A stretch of 64,000 bases of DNA from Egicoccus sp. AB-alg2. GTDB taxonomy: Bacteria > Actinomycetota > Nitriliruptoria > Nitriliruptorales > Nitriliruptoraceae. Location of the stretch: contig NZ_JBGUAX010000007.1 of the NCBI RefSeq assembly GCF_041821065.1, positions 342,970 through 406,969 of the forward strand, written 5' to 3'. Shown here piece by piece: positions 31,432-43,077 of the stretch; the first letter of the stretch is position 1; the number at the start of each line of letters is the position of its first letter. Made by a program: the position numbers and the translations under genes. The notes beneath the pieces were generated by a model. That model was not told the origin of the DNA. It made no database searches and saw only the letters and a list, made by a program, of their open reading frames with translations.

Positions 31432-31737
31432 CGGTTGGCTCTCCTCGCATCGGACAACGGTCCAGCGTATCCGTCACCGATCGGTGTCACGAAGCCCGGC
31501 TGCAGGCCACCGCAGTGGTGCGCAGCCGGCGGCCCATGTGGTCGAGCCTGCGCCGCACGGTCGAGCCGCTGCCGCAGCGGTGCAACCTCGGCTCGACCGT
31601 GGGTCATGTCGTCGACTTCGGGCGCACCTTCGAGGGTGCACCGTTTCCGTGGAAGCGCTTCCGCGGGAGCAGCCCAGCCGCTCACCACTACCGACTCAGC
31701 GCCGGTCTGGCCAGCCGGAGATTCGTCCCGCTGGTGC
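31432..31737. other. Intergenic stretch with a palindromic element
   Basis: This 306-base gap between the hydrolase start and the end of the PH-like gene has no believable ORF. It contains the palindromic element at 31645-31666 and, just before it, a hairpin-like GCGCACC...GGTGCAC. Confidence 0.5.
31645..31666. repeat. Palindromic element, copy 2 (LacI-operator-like core)
   Basis: TTCCGTGGAAGCGCTTCCGC has a perfect core GGAAGCGCTTCC. Both copies are also preceded, 33-34 bases upstream, by GTCGTCGA, so similarity extends over about 60 bases. No LacI-family gene is in the window. Confidence 0.45.
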
Positions 31738-33649
31738 TCACGGCGTCGCCGCGAGGAACGCGGCGAGCACGACGACGCCGTAGGCACCGGCGAGCACCCA
31801 GGCCGGGCCGCCCCAGCGCGCGGTGACCGGCGCGTCCTGCCGCTCGACGGCGGTGGCGCGCTCCTGCATCGCGGCGATGACCGCCCCGAGCGACGCGGCG
31901 CCGTCGATCCGGGTCGCCGACGCCGCCTCGAGCTCCGGGAGCTCGACGATCTCACCGGCGCCCCAGGCCAACGACAGCCGGGCGCCGTCGCGTCTGACCC
32001 CGTGGAGCGCGGCCCACTCGATCGAACGGGACCGCCACGCGGTGCGCACCTCGAGCGCATCCGTCGTGAGCCGCAGCCGCGTGCGCATCCGGTGGATGCC
32101 GGACGACAGCGTCTCGAGCCCCCCCGAGCGCGGCGATCGCGAGGCCGAGCCGGCCCCCGCCCAGCAGCACGAGGACGGCGGGGACCCCGACGAACGCGCC
32201 GACGACCAGCCCCAGTCCCTGCAGACGTGTCCGGCGCGCGACGTGGACGGTGAGCGGCAGCCTCGGCAGCGCCTCCCATGCCGCCGGGGTGACGGGGACG
32301 CCCGGCAGGCCGCTGTCCACCGTCCCGCTCGCGCGGGCGTCCTCGCCGACCGGCGCCGCCGTGCCCGGCGCCGACTTCCGCCGCCATCGGCGGCGGACGG
32401 CACCCGGCAGGGTGTCCGTGCAGGCCCGCAACGGTCCGGCGGGCACCAACGTCCCGGCCGGCGTGACGAGGGCGACCCAGCCACCGTCGTGGAACGCCCC
32501 GAGCAGGGTCGCGCGCTCCGGGGCGGAGGCGTCCGCTCGTCCGTCCTCGCCGCGCCAGGCCCGGGCGAAGGCGGCCTCCTCCTCGACATCGTCCTCGGGA
32601 TCGTCGCCCTCGACGAACCCCACGGGCGCGGCCAGCGGTGATCCGTCGGGGAGGAGGCCTGCGACGGGCAGCCGTGCCACGGGCGCCGACGTGATCGGGT
32701 CCGCGTCGACCCCGAACACGAGGGCATCGCCCACCTCGTCGGGCACGAGCAGAACGTCGACCGCAGGGAGCGGGCCGAACCAGAGCGAGGAAACCGCCCA
32801 CCGGCGTCGCCACTCCTGCGCCCCGCACAGCCCAGCGAACAGGAGCGCCACTGCCGCGGCGCCCAGCCAGAGGGTTCGATCGTGCGGCTCGGCGACGAGC
32901 TCGACCCAACCCTCGTCGGTCGGGTCGACCCGCACCGGGGCGCGTACCCCGACCGGGTAGTCGTCGGGATCCCACACCTCGAGCACGACCTGACGGGAGG
33001 CGCCGAGCGCGGTGGGCACGGCGAAGGTGACGTCCCACTCGTCGACCGCCACGACGTCGGCAGCGACGGCGACCGCGCGGCTGCGGTGCTGCGCATCGGC
33101 GCGGTCGAGGTGGAGATAGCACCCGGCCAGCACCGTGGCGCACAGCAGCGCGAGCGCGGTGGCGCCGACACGCAGGAGGTGCCAGTCACGGCGGGGGTCG
33201 TGCAGCGCACCGCTCGGGTCGACCGGCACGGCGGGCAGCGGCCGGAGCGCGTCCGCGGCGACGGCGCCGACCAACTGCTGCTGCGCGGCGCGGGCTCGCC
33301 AGAACCGCACAGCGACGACCACGGACGCGAGCGCGTGGACGGCGAAGGCGGCGCGCACCGCGAGTTGGTCGTCACCGACGACTGCCCACATCGCGAGTGC
33401 CCCGCCCCAGACGCACCCGAGGCGGGGCAGCCACCAGAGCAGGACCGGCGTCGCGAGGATCGGGACGAACAGGACCGTCCCCAGCGGGTCGGGCCAGCAC
33501 GGCTCCGATGCGGTGCAGACCGTGTCGTCGGACGCCACCCCGACCACCACGGCGACGGCCCAGAGCGCGGTGAGCGCGAGTCGCGGCACCCAGCTGGGCA
33601 CGGCGAGACGCCGCCATGCCGCCGCCTGCTCCGCTGTCAACGCCCCCAC
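31738..33649 (-). pseudogene. Membrane protein with C-terminal PH-like domain, frameshifted at a G7 run
   Basis: A ~636-residue membrane protein readable only by shifting frame at a run of seven G (7 C on the plus strand, 32119-32125). The first part (GTG 33649, VGALTAEQAAAWRRL) has about six membrane helices and long soluble loops; after 'LAIAALGG' the other frame continues GLETLSSGIHRMRTRLRLTT into a PH-like domain and a last helix (WVLAGAYGVVVLAAFLA). With six G the gene would be intact. A sequencing indel, a real mutation and slippage-based phase variation cannot be told apart. The function is unknown. Confidence 0.7.
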
Positions 33650-33866
33650 CCGCGTGCCTGTCCGAGCGGTCCGCTCACGCCCCCGTGGACGCGTCGACGA
33701 CCGAGGCGGGAGGATGCCGGCTCGGCGGCCCGCCACCCGGCGGACGGGCGCTCGCGCCCGCCCTGCGCACGTGTGCTCCGGCTGCTGGGCAGGCCGACGC
33801 GATGCGCCCATTGCTCGTCACGGTGGACACGCTGACGCGGGGCGGCTGCGTGGCCCATACTTCGCC

Positions 33867-34373
33867 GTGGGCACGACGCGAAGCGATGATCCGTCGGCAC
33901 CGGCCGGCTCCGGCTCCGGTTCGCTGCTGCGGGCCATCCGGGCAAGGCCGGAGGACGTCGTCGACGTCTTCGTCTACGTCGTGGTCCTCAACCTCGCGAT
34001 CGAGTACCTCCCCGCGGTGATCAGCGAAGGCTTCACGCTCTCGTTGCTCACCGCGGTCCTGCTCAAGCTCGCCCTCGAGCTGGTCGTCATCGTCAAGGGA
34101 AGGGCCGTCGCGCGGTTCCGCGGCGCAATGACCGTCCGCGCGAAGGTCGTCGCTGCGCTGCTGCTGTGGCTGGCCGCCGCGGGCAGCAAGCTCGTGGTGC
34201 TCGAGCTGGTGGACCTCGTGTTCGGCGACGCGGTCAGCCTGGGCGGTTTCTGGTCGGTCACCCTGCTCGTGGTCGCCCTGCTGCTGTCGCGCGCGGCGGT
34301 CCGTCGCCTGCTGTCGGACGGGCACGACGAGGCCGCCGCGTCCGCCCCGACCGACCCGCATCCGGCACCGTGA
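33867..34373 (+). CDS. Small integral membrane protein
   Basis: A 168-residue protein with about four hydrophobic helices (VDVFVYVVVLNLAIEYLPAV, TLSLLTAVLLKLALELVVIV, VVAALLLWLAAAGSKLVVLE and FWSVTLLVVALLLSRAAVRR) and charged ends. The central 'LELVDLVFGDAVSLGGFW' segment links helices three and four. The layout resembles small uncharacterised actinobacterial membrane proteins; no function can be given. GTG 33867 is the first in-frame start that gives a plausible protein (VGTTRSDD). It diverges from the PH-like membrane gene. Confidence 0.65.
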   Translation: MGTTRSDDPSAPAGSGSGSLLRAIRARPEDVVDVFVYVVVLNLAIEYLPAVISEGFTLSLLTAVLLKLALELVVIVKGRAVARFRGAMTVRAKVVAALLLWLAAAGSKLVVLELVDLVFGDAVSLGGFWSVTLLVVALLLSRAAVRRLLSDGHDEAAASAPTDPHPAP

Positions 34374-34461
34374 CGGGTGCGAGAGCGCGCGCACCGATGA
34401 GTTCGGCCGAGCCGGGTCGTCAGCCTCGCGAAGGACGACCGGACGAGCAGGAGCGAGCCCG

Positions 34462-35058
34462 ATGCGCATCGTGGTCAACGAGTTCATGAGCCTGGACGGG
34501 GTCGTGCAGGCGCCAGGAGGGCCGCAGGAGGACACCGACGGCGGCTTCGCGCACGGCGGCTGGTCGCACCCGTTCTTCGACGAGACCGTCATGGGCGCCG
34601 CCATCGACGACGGCATGTCGCGCAACGAGGCGCTGCTGTTCGGGCGCCGGACCTGGCAGACGATGGCCGCGGCCTGGCCAGAGCGCAGCGACGACCGGTT
34701 CGCCGAGCGGATGAACAGCATCCGCAAGTACGTCGTGACCTCCACCCTGGGCGACGACGACCTGACGTGGGCGAACACGACCCGCATCCCGGGTGACGAG
34801 GCAGTGGCCCGCATCCGCAAGCTGCGCGAGACCGAAGGTGGCGACCTGGCGGTCCTCGGCAGCCCCACGCTCGTGCGCACGCTGCTGAGCGAGGACCTCG
34901 TCGACGAACTCGCACTCATGATCGAGCCGGTGATCCTCGGGGGTGGCAAGCGCATCTTCCCCGAGGACGGCGCCATGCGGACCTTCGAGCTGGTGTCGGC
35001 CGTGACCGCCGGCACCGGCGTGCAGATCTGCACCTACCGGCCCGCCCGCCGCGCCTGA
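34462..35058 (+). CDS. Dihydrofolate-reductase-like (RibD C-terminal family) reductase
   Basis: A 198-residue protein of the RibD-C/DHFR fold: an opening 'MSLDGVVQAPGGPQEDTDGG', NADPH-loop 'LLFGRRTWQTMAAAWP', 'KYVVTSTLGDDDLTWANTT', 'LAVLGSPTLVRTLLSEDLVD' and 'IEPVILGGGKRIF'. Stand-alone members act as NADPH-dependent reductases of unknown substrate and are not true folate reductases. ATG 34462 follows GGAGCGAGCCCG. A paralogue of the same family lies at 60020-60640. Confidence 0.9.
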   Translation: MRIVVNEFMSLDGVVQAPGGPQEDTDGGFAHGGWSHPFFDETVMGAAIDDGMSRNEALLFGRRTWQTMAAAWPERSDDRFAERMNSIRKYVVTSTLGDDDLTWANTTRIPGDEAVARIRKLRETEGGDLAVLGSPTLVRTLLSEDLVDELALMIEPVILGGGKRIFPEDGAMRTFELVSAVTAGTGVQICTYRPARRA

Positions 35059-35093
35059 CGCGATCGGCCGCGGGGCGCCGCGGGCGCCGCGGT

Positions 35094-35486
35094 TCAGCCG
35101 CCGAGGTCGCGCAGGTCGTCGGGGACGTCGACGGCGTGCTGGCGCAGCACCTCCAGCGGGACGAGCTGCAGGGTCCGCTCGCTGGTGGCGGACAGCACCA
35201 CGGGCGCGGCGGCGCCGTCCTGGTGTGCCCGCAGCCAGTTGATCGCCGTGACGCACCACCGGTCGCCCGGTGAGAGGCCGGGGAAGCGGAACTCCGGTCG
35301 CGGCGTCGTCAGGTCGTTGCCGATCGACTGCTGATGAGCCAGGAACTCGGCCGTCATCACCGCGCAGATGGTGTGGCGGCCGACGTCGTCGGGGCCGCTG
35401 CGGCACGAGCCGTCGCGGAACCAGCCGGTCAGCGGCTCGACGCTGCATCCCTGCAGGTCGCCGCCCAGGACGTTGCGCTCGCTCAT
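35094..35486 (-). CDS. DUF2237-family protein
   Basis: A 130-residue protein starting MSERNVLGGDLQGCSVEPLTG, the classic opening of DUF2237, with 'TGWFRDGSCRSG', 'VGRHTICAVMTAEFLAHQQS' and 'RFPGLSPGDRWCVTAINWLR'. The Cys residues in 'LQGCS', 'GSCRSG', 'TICAV' and 'RWCVT' are family features. The function is unknown; soluble, with no signal peptide. ATG at 35486 is preferred over an upstream start because homology begins exactly there. Confidence 0.9.
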   Translation of the reverse strand: MSERNVLGGDLQGCSVEPLTGWFRDGSCRSGPDDVGRHTICAVMTAEFLAHQQSIGNDLTTPRPEFRFPGLSPGDRWCVTAINWLRAHQDGAAAPVVLSATSERTLQLVPLEVLRQHAVDVPDDLRDLGG

Positions 35487-35580
35487 GCCGGCCAGGCTAG
35501 CTGCGCGACTGCCGTCGCCGTCGCGAGGCGCCGACGGTTCCACCCGATGTGGCCATCACGGTGGCCGCCCGGCCACATTT

Positions 35581-35595
35581 GTTCTAGTGTAGAAC
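35581..35595. promoter_or_regulatory. 6-3-6 palindrome upstream of the ThuA gene
   Basis: GTTCTAGTGTAGAAC is a perfect inverted repeat 113 bases before the ThuA-like start. It is AT-rich against a GC-rich background and follows another inverted repeat (ATGTGGCC at 35547, GGCCACAT at 35571). It is likely a regulator site, partner unknown. Confidence 0.45.
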
Positions 35596-35707
35596 GAATC
35601 CGGCGGGCCGAGGTGGCACGTCGGGTCCGACCGAGCGGGAGATCGGGCGGCCCCCCGCCGACGAGCGCCGGGGGTGGGAACTCACCGGGAGCACGAGGGA
35701 GAGCAAC

Positions 35708-36871
35708 GTGAAGTTCGCCAGACGCCGACTCCTGGTCGGCACGACCGTCGCCGCACTCGCACTCGGGATCATGCCCGGCGCGACGGCCGTCGAGGACACC
35801 GATCCGTTCAAGGTGCTCGTGGTCGGCAAGACCACGGGCTTCCGACACGCCAGCATCGTCCCCGCCACCACCGCGATCATGGCCATGGGCGACGCCCATG
35901 GCTTCGAGGTGGACGTCTGGGACCCGCCGAGCACCGGTGTCCCGGGCGGCAACTCGCCCGGCCAGCCGGACCGGACCCTGCCCAGCACGCCGTTCACCAG
36001 CGCCGCGGACCTGGCCCAGTACGAAACGCTGGTGTTCGTGTCCACGGTCGACGGCACGAACAGCCTGAATCCGGCACGGCCGACCCTCCTCGACGCGGAC
36101 GAGCTCGCCGCGCTGCAGGGCTACGTCCGCGCCGGCGGGGGCTTCGCCGGCGTCCACGCCGCGACCGACTCCATGCACACCGTCCCCTGGTACGGCGAGC
36201 TGACGGGCGGGGGCGCGCGGTTCCGCAGCCACCCGGCCAACCAGCTCGCGGACAAGGTCGTCGAGAGCCCGGCGCACCCCTCGACGCAGATGCTGCCGCC
36301 CGTCTGGCACCGCTACGACGAGTGGTACAACTTCTTCGTCAGCCCGCGCCCGTCGGTCCACGTCCTGCTGAACCTCGACGAGTCGACCTACGGCGCCGGC
36401 TCGGGGGCCATGGGTGAGGACCACCCGATCGCCTGGTGCCACAACTTCGAGGGTGGCCGCTCCTGGTACACGGCGGGTGGCCACACCAACGAGTCGTTCG
36501 TCACCGACGTGCTGTTCCTCGAGCACCTGCTGCAGGGCATCCTGTGGTCGGCCGGCCGTGTCGACGGCGGCGGCGACTGCGTGACCTTCTTCGAGGTGCG
36601 CAACCTGCTCGCCGACCTCGAGGCCGCCGAGTTCGACGCACCCGCCGAGCGCGCCCGGCAGGCGGCGGCGGTCCGCAACGTCACCAGCCACGTCGACCGG
36701 GGCGAGGCCTTGGCCGAGGATGGCGACCGCGACGGCGCGATGCGGGAGCTTCGGACCGCCTCGACCCTGGCGCGGGCGCTGGGCCCGGACGCGGCCGCCG
36801 GCGCCGTGCTGTCCGGCAAGCTCCTCGACCTCGTGGCCTGGCAACAGGGCCTCGCGGACGCGGGGATGTGA
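35708..36871 (+). CDS. Exported ThuA-like domain protein
   Basis: A 387-residue secreted protein. The signal peptide (MKFARRRLLVGTTVAALALG, cleavage likely after 'GATA') has an RR pair resembling a Tat leader without the full motif. Residues ~30-280 are a ThuA-like fold: 'VLVVGKTTGFRHASIVP', 'AGGGFAGVHAATDSMHTVPW' and 'HPIAWCHNFEGGRSWYTAGG'. ThuA-like proteins bind or modify sugars and related compounds. The last ~100 residues form a helical all-alpha domain with a TPR-like pattern. Start GTG 35708 follows GAGGGAGAG. Confidence 0.88.
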   Translation: MKFARRRLLVGTTVAALALGIMPGATAVEDTDPFKVLVVGKTTGFRHASIVPATTAIMAMGDAHGFEVDVWDPPSTGVPGGNSPGQPDRTLPSTPFTSAADLAQYETLVFVSTVDGTNSLNPARPTLLDADELAALQGYVRAGGGFAGVHAATDSMHTVPWYGELTGGGARFRSHPANQLADKVVESPAHPSTQMLPPVWHRYDEWYNFFVSPRPSVHVLLNLDESTYGAGSGAMGEDHPIAWCHNFEGGRSWYTAGGHTNESFVTDVLFLEHLLQGILWSAGRVDGGGDCVTFFEVRNLLADLEAAEFDAPAERARQAAAVRNVTSHVDRGEALAEDGDRDGAMRELRTASTLARALGPDAAAGAVLSGKLLDLVAWQQGLADAGM

Positions 36872-36984
36872 CGACCGCGTGGCGGCCGGGGGTGGACCCC
36901 CGGCCGTCGCGTTCGCTCGCGTGGTGGCCCGCTCCGTGACACCGACGTCCGGACCGGGCCGCCGGACGAAGATCGGGACCCGCG

Positions 36985-37668
36985 ATGCCCAGCTCGACCA
37001 CCAGCCGCCGTCGCCACGTCCCCGCCGCCTCGGCGCGGCGGTCGCCCCTGCTCGTGTTCGCGGCCGGGGTCCTGCTCGGCGGGCTCGTCGTGGGCCTGCT
37101 CGGCGGCGCCGCCAGCCGCCCCGACACGCCGGAACCCAACTCGATGGAGGAGATCGCGGCGGCGCTGGCCGACGAGTACGACGCCGAACAGCGCCGGCTC
37201 GCCGAGGCACTCACCGACGAGACCCGGCACGTCCACGCCGACCTGATGACGCTGCTGGGCGATCTGGACGCCGTCCTGCCGGTGCACGACCCCGCCACGG
37301 GCCGACCGGCCGACGCCGAGGCCGTCGCGACCTGGCGGGCCAGGACGCAGGACGCCGTCGACCACCTGGCCCCGTTCGGGCACGGCTCGCCGGCCTTCAA
37401 CGGCACCCACGGCTCGCTGCTCGGAGCGGTGCGGCAGCTGGATGCCGCCGTCGTCACCTACGCGGAGGCCGTCGCGACCGACGGGCCCGCCGCCGACCGG
37501 CTCGTCGCGCTGGCCGCCGAGCAACGCGACAACGCGGTCGAGCTGTGGGCCGTCGCCGCGGAGCAACTCGACGAGCTCAACATCGACGCCGGGCTCGGGC
37601 ACGTCCACCTGTTCCTGCCCGCCGACGGTGATCCGGTGTCGGTGCCGCTGGAGTTCCACGACCACTGA
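36985..37668 (+). CDS. Membrane-anchored protein of unknown function
   Basis: A 227-residue protein: Arg-rich N-terminus, one hydrophobic segment (residues ~22-42, LLVFAAGVLLGGLVVGLLGG) and an extracytoplasmic alpha-helical domain rich in Ala/Asp/Glu with several His residues (DETRHVHADLMTLLGDLDAV, 'GHGSPAFNGTHGSLLG', and the end 'HVHLFLPADGD'). The repeated H-x-H pairs hint at metal binding, but no family is recognised. It follows the ThuA gene by 113 bases on the same strand and may share its transcript. Confidence 0.6.
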   Translation: MPSSTTSRRRHVPAASARRSPLLVFAAGVLLGGLVVGLLGGAASRPDTPEPNSMEEIAAALADEYDAEQRRLAEALTDETRHVHADLMTLLGDLDAVLPVHDPATGRPADAEAVATWRARTQDAVDHLAPFGHGSPAFNGTHGSLLGAVRQLDAAVVTYAEAVATDGPAADRLVALAAEQRDNAVELWAVAAEQLDELNIDAGLGHVHLFLPADGDPVSVPLEFHDH

Positions 37669-37677
37669 CGCGCACGT

Positions 37678-38877
37678 TCAGGCCGCGCCGATCGCATCGA
37701 CCACGTCGTCCAGCGCGGCCAGCGAGTGGCCGGAGACGAACACGTCGACGAACGGCAACGCGGCGGCCATCCCGGACACCAGCGGTTCGTAGCGCGGGCT
37801 GGCGGAGCGCGGGTTGACCCACACCACGCGGAACGCGAGCCGGTGCAGCCGCCGCATCTGCTCGGCCAGCAGCGCGGCGTCGCCGTGCTCCCAGCCGTCG
37901 CTGACGATCACCACCAGCGCCCCGCGGGCCATGCCGCGGCGGCCGTGGTCGTCGAGGAAGCGGCGCAGCGCCTCGCCGATCCGTGTCCCACCCGACCAGT
38001 CGGGCGCGGCCCGGCCCGCCTGCCGCAACGCCAGGTCGGGGCTGGTGGTCCGCAGCGCTTTCGTCACCCGGGTCAGCCGGGTCCCGAACACGAACGCCTC
38101 GGCGCGGCAGGCCCGCACGGCCGCGTGGAGCAGTTGCAGGTAGACGCGCGCGTAGGGCTCCATCGACCCGGAGATGTCGCACAGCAGCACGAGCCGGCGC
38201 GGCCGGGTCCGGGTCGCCCGTCGGGCGAGGTGGTGCGGGTCGCCGCCGGTGCGCCGCGCCCGTGCCAGCGTCGTGCGCAGGTCGATCCGGTCACCGCGTG
38301 CGGACAGCACCCTTCGACGGGAGGGCCGAGGCGGCGGTGCCAGGGTCAGCTGCGCGACCAGCCGGTGCACGGCGGCCACCTCGACGTCGGTGAGGGTGGC
38401 GAAGTCCTGGCCGCGCAGGCGCTCGCGGCCGCTGACGGTGACCATCGGCGCCTCGCGAAGCGGGTCCGGCGCCCCGGTGGTGCCGGGTGCCGTGGCCGCC
38501 GACGGCAGGCTCGCTTCACCCGCGGGCGTGCCGGTGCGTCCGCTCGGCCGCGGCGCGCCGGGCCGCACGTGTGCCGGAGCCGGGGCGGCGGCATCACCGC
38601 GGAAGTCGGCCGGGTCGACCAGCCCGCCCACGAGTTGCGCGAACACGCGATCGAAGACCGCCACCTGGTCGTGCCCGCTCAACAGCGTCACCCGCGCCGT
38701 CCAGTACAGCTCCTCGTCCGTGGCCGGCAGCGCGTGCTGGAGGGCGGCGGCGAACCGGCCGCTGCGCTCGGGCGTGACCGGCAGCCCGGCGGCGTGCAGC
38801 AGGGCACCGAAGCGGCCGGCCACCTCGGCGACGGAGATGCGCTCGGCGAGGCTCGGGCCGGTCGGGTCGTCCGTCAT
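37678..38877 (-). CDS. coxE: CoxE-like VWA-domain protein
   Basis: A 399-residue soluble protein. The C-terminal von Willebrand A domain carries the MIDAS motif D-x-S-x-S ('LVLLCDISGSMEPYARVYLQ', near residue 240) and later 'VVIVSDGWEHGDAALLAEQM'. The N-terminal ~150 residues are helical and Pro/Ala-rich. CoxE works with the CoxD AAA+ ATPase in maturing the Mo-Cu centre of CO dehydrogenase. It is the last gene of the cox operon, overlapping coxD by ATGA (38874-38877). Confidence 0.88.
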   Translation of the reverse strand: MTDDPTGPSLAERISVAEVAGRFGALLHAAGLPVTPERSGRFAAALQHALPATDEELYWTARVTLLSGHDQVAVFDRVFAQLVGGLVDPADFRGDAAAPAPAHVRPGAPRPSGRTGTPAGEASLPSAATAPGTTGAPDPLREAPMVTVSGRERLRGQDFATLTDVEVAAVHRLVAQLTLAPPPRPSRRRVLSARGDRIDLRTTLARARRTGGDPHHLARRATRTRPRRLVLLCDISGSMEPYARVYLQLLHAAVRACRAEAFVFGTRLTRVTKALRTTSPDLALRQAGRAAPDWSGGTRIGEALRRFLDDHGRRGMARGALVVIVSDGWEHGDAALLAEQMRRLHRLAFRVVWVNPRSASPRYEPLVSGMAAALPFVDVFVSGHSLAALDDVVDAIGAA

Positions 38878-39767
38878 CCGCCGACCCAGCCGGCCCCGCG
38901 GTCGAGCGCGTACTCGACGTCCTCGCGGTACTTGAGCACCGACCCGAGCGTCTGGGCGACGGCGACCTCGTCCAACTCGGTCACGCCCAGCAGCTCGAGG
39001 ACCCGGGTCCAGTCGATCGCCTCGGCGATGCCTGGCGGCTTCTGCAGGTCGAGGCTGCGCAGCCGCTGGACCGCCGCGGCGACCTGCGCAGCCAGCGGCT
39101 GGTGGCTCTCCGGCACGCGGCGGCGGATGATCTCCACGGCCCGGTCCAGGTCGGGGTAGTCGATCCAGTGGTACAGGCACCGGCGCTTGAGCGCGTCGTG
39201 CAGGTCGCGGGTGCGGTTGGAGGTGAGCAGCACGATCGGTCGCTGCAGCGCCCGGACCGTGCCGAGCTCGGGGATCGTGACGCTGGCCTCGGCCAGCAGT
39301 TCCAGCAGGAAGGCCTCGAACTCGTCGTCGGCGCGGTCGACCTCGTCCAGCAGCAGCACGGCCGGGTGAGGGCCGGGGTGTTCGATGGCCTGCAGCAGCG
39401 GGCGGGCGACGAGGTAGTCGGGGCCGAACAGCGACGTCTCCGTCAGGGTGCGCCCCTCCGCCTCGGCCAGCCGGATCGCCAGCAACTGGCGGGGGTAGTT
39501 CCACTCGTAGAGGGCCTCGGACGCGTCGATGCCCTCGTAGCACTGCAGCCGCAGCAGCGGCGTGTCCAGGGCCGCGGCCAGGGCCTTGGCCGCCTCGGTC
39601 TTGCCGACGCCGGCCTCGCCCTCCAGCAGCAGCGGTTGGGCCAGGCGGGTGGCGCAGAACAGCGCCGTCGCCAGCCCCTGGTCGGCGAGGTAGCCCTGCC
39701 GGTCGAGCCGGTGCGAGAGCTCCGCGACCGACTCGACCAGCGGGGGTGGTCCGTTCACGTGGCTCAC
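38874..39767 (-). CDS. coxD: CoxD-like MoxR AAA+ ATPase
   Basis: A 297-residue MoxR-family AAA+ ATPase: Walker A 'LLLEGEAGVGKTEAAKALAA' (~residue 46), Walker B 'HPAVLLLDEVDRADDEFEAF', sensor 1 'IVLLTSNRTRDLHDALKRRC' with the arginine finger region, and a helical lid ending LGSVLKYREDVEYALDRG. CoxD is needed to sulfurate and insert copper into the CO dehydrogenase active site. The GTG at 39767 overlaps the upstream xdhC stop (GTGA). Confidence 0.9.
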   Translation of the reverse strand: MSHVNGPPPLVESVAELSHRLDRQGYLADQGLATALFCATRLAQPLLLEGEAGVGKTEAAKALAAALDTPLLRLQCYEGIDASEALYEWNYPRQLLAIRLAEAEGRTLTETSLFGPDYLVARPLLQAIEHPGPHPAVLLLDEVDRADDEFEAFLLELLAEASVTIPELGTVRALQRPIVLLTSNRTRDLHDALKRRCLYHWIDYPDLDRAVEIIRRRVPESHQPLAAQVAAAVQRLRSLDLQKPPGIAEAIDWTRVLELLGVTELDEVAVAQTLGSVLKYREDVEYALDRGAGWVGG

Positions 39768-40650
39768 GCGCCGAACGCGGCCGGGTCGGCGGCGAAGGCC
39801 CGCTGGCAGCCGCTGCCGCAGAACCACCACGTGCGGCCGTCGACCTCCAGGTGCAGCGAGGCCTCCACCATCGGCACCGACATGCCGCACACCGGGTCGG
39901 TCGCGGTGGCGTCCTGCACCATCGGCAGCGGGGACGGGCCGGGGGTCTGCGGACGTGGCCGCCGGGCGATCAGCTCGGCGAGGATCGACAGGGCGACCTC
40001 GCCGGGCGTGTGCGCCCCGATGTCCAGGCCGGCCGGCGTGCGGACCTTCGCCCGCAGCTCGTCGGGGACGTCGAGGGAGGCCACCACGGCGCTGCCCCGG
40101 CGCGGGCTGGCGACCAGCCCCACGTAGGGCACGCCGGCCCGCAGCGCCGCGCTCAGCACGGCCTCCTCGTCGCGGCCGTGCGAGGCCACGACCACCGCAC
40201 TGGTGTCCTCGGGAAGCGTGCCGTCGTGCGGGCGCAGGTCGTAGCCGAGCCGCTCGCCCAGCTCGACCAGCGCCTGCGCGATCGGGGCGCTGCCGGCGAC
40301 CACCACCAGCGGGGCCGGCACCTCGGGCTCCAGGAAGATCTCCAGCGTCCCGCCCGACAGGCACGGGTTGTGGACGACCACCTTGCCCGGCTGGTCCGCC
40401 TCGGCGTCGGGGGTGATGCGCAGCAGGGCGGACTCGCCGGAGCGCAACGCGGCCAACGACCGCTCGCGGACCGTCGACTCCGCGCACTCACCGCCGACGA
40501 AACCTTCGATCGTGCCGTCGCCGAGCACGATGGCCTCGTCGCCGGGCTTGGCGGAGGTGGGGCGCTCGGCGAGCACGACGCGGGCGTGCACGAACGGGAT
40601 CCGTGACGTGCGCAGCTGCGCCGAACGCTGGTCCAGGGCGAGGTCCATGG

Positions 40651-40654
<4 letters not shown>
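39764..40654 (-). CDS. XdhC/CoxI-family maturation protein with C-terminal YHS domain
   Basis: A 296-residue fusion. Residues 1-240 are XdhC/CoxI-like: 'GTIEGFVGGECAESTVRERS', 'VVHNPCLSGGTLEIFLEPE', Rossmann-like 'VVAGSAPIAQALVELGERLG', 'VVVASHGRDEEAVL' and 'YVGLVASPRRGSAV'. XdhC-type proteins bind the molybdenum cofactor and help insert it into xanthine-dehydrogenase-type enzymes. Residues ~252-296 are a YHS/TRASH-type metal-binding motif (DPVCGMSVPM, 'WWFCGSGCQRAFAADPAAF'). Start GTG 40654 overlaps the coxL stop. The fusion suggests metal delivery during cofactor maturation (inference). Confidence 0.88.
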
Positions 40655-43073
<2,419 letters not shown>

Positions 43074-43077
<4 letters not shown>

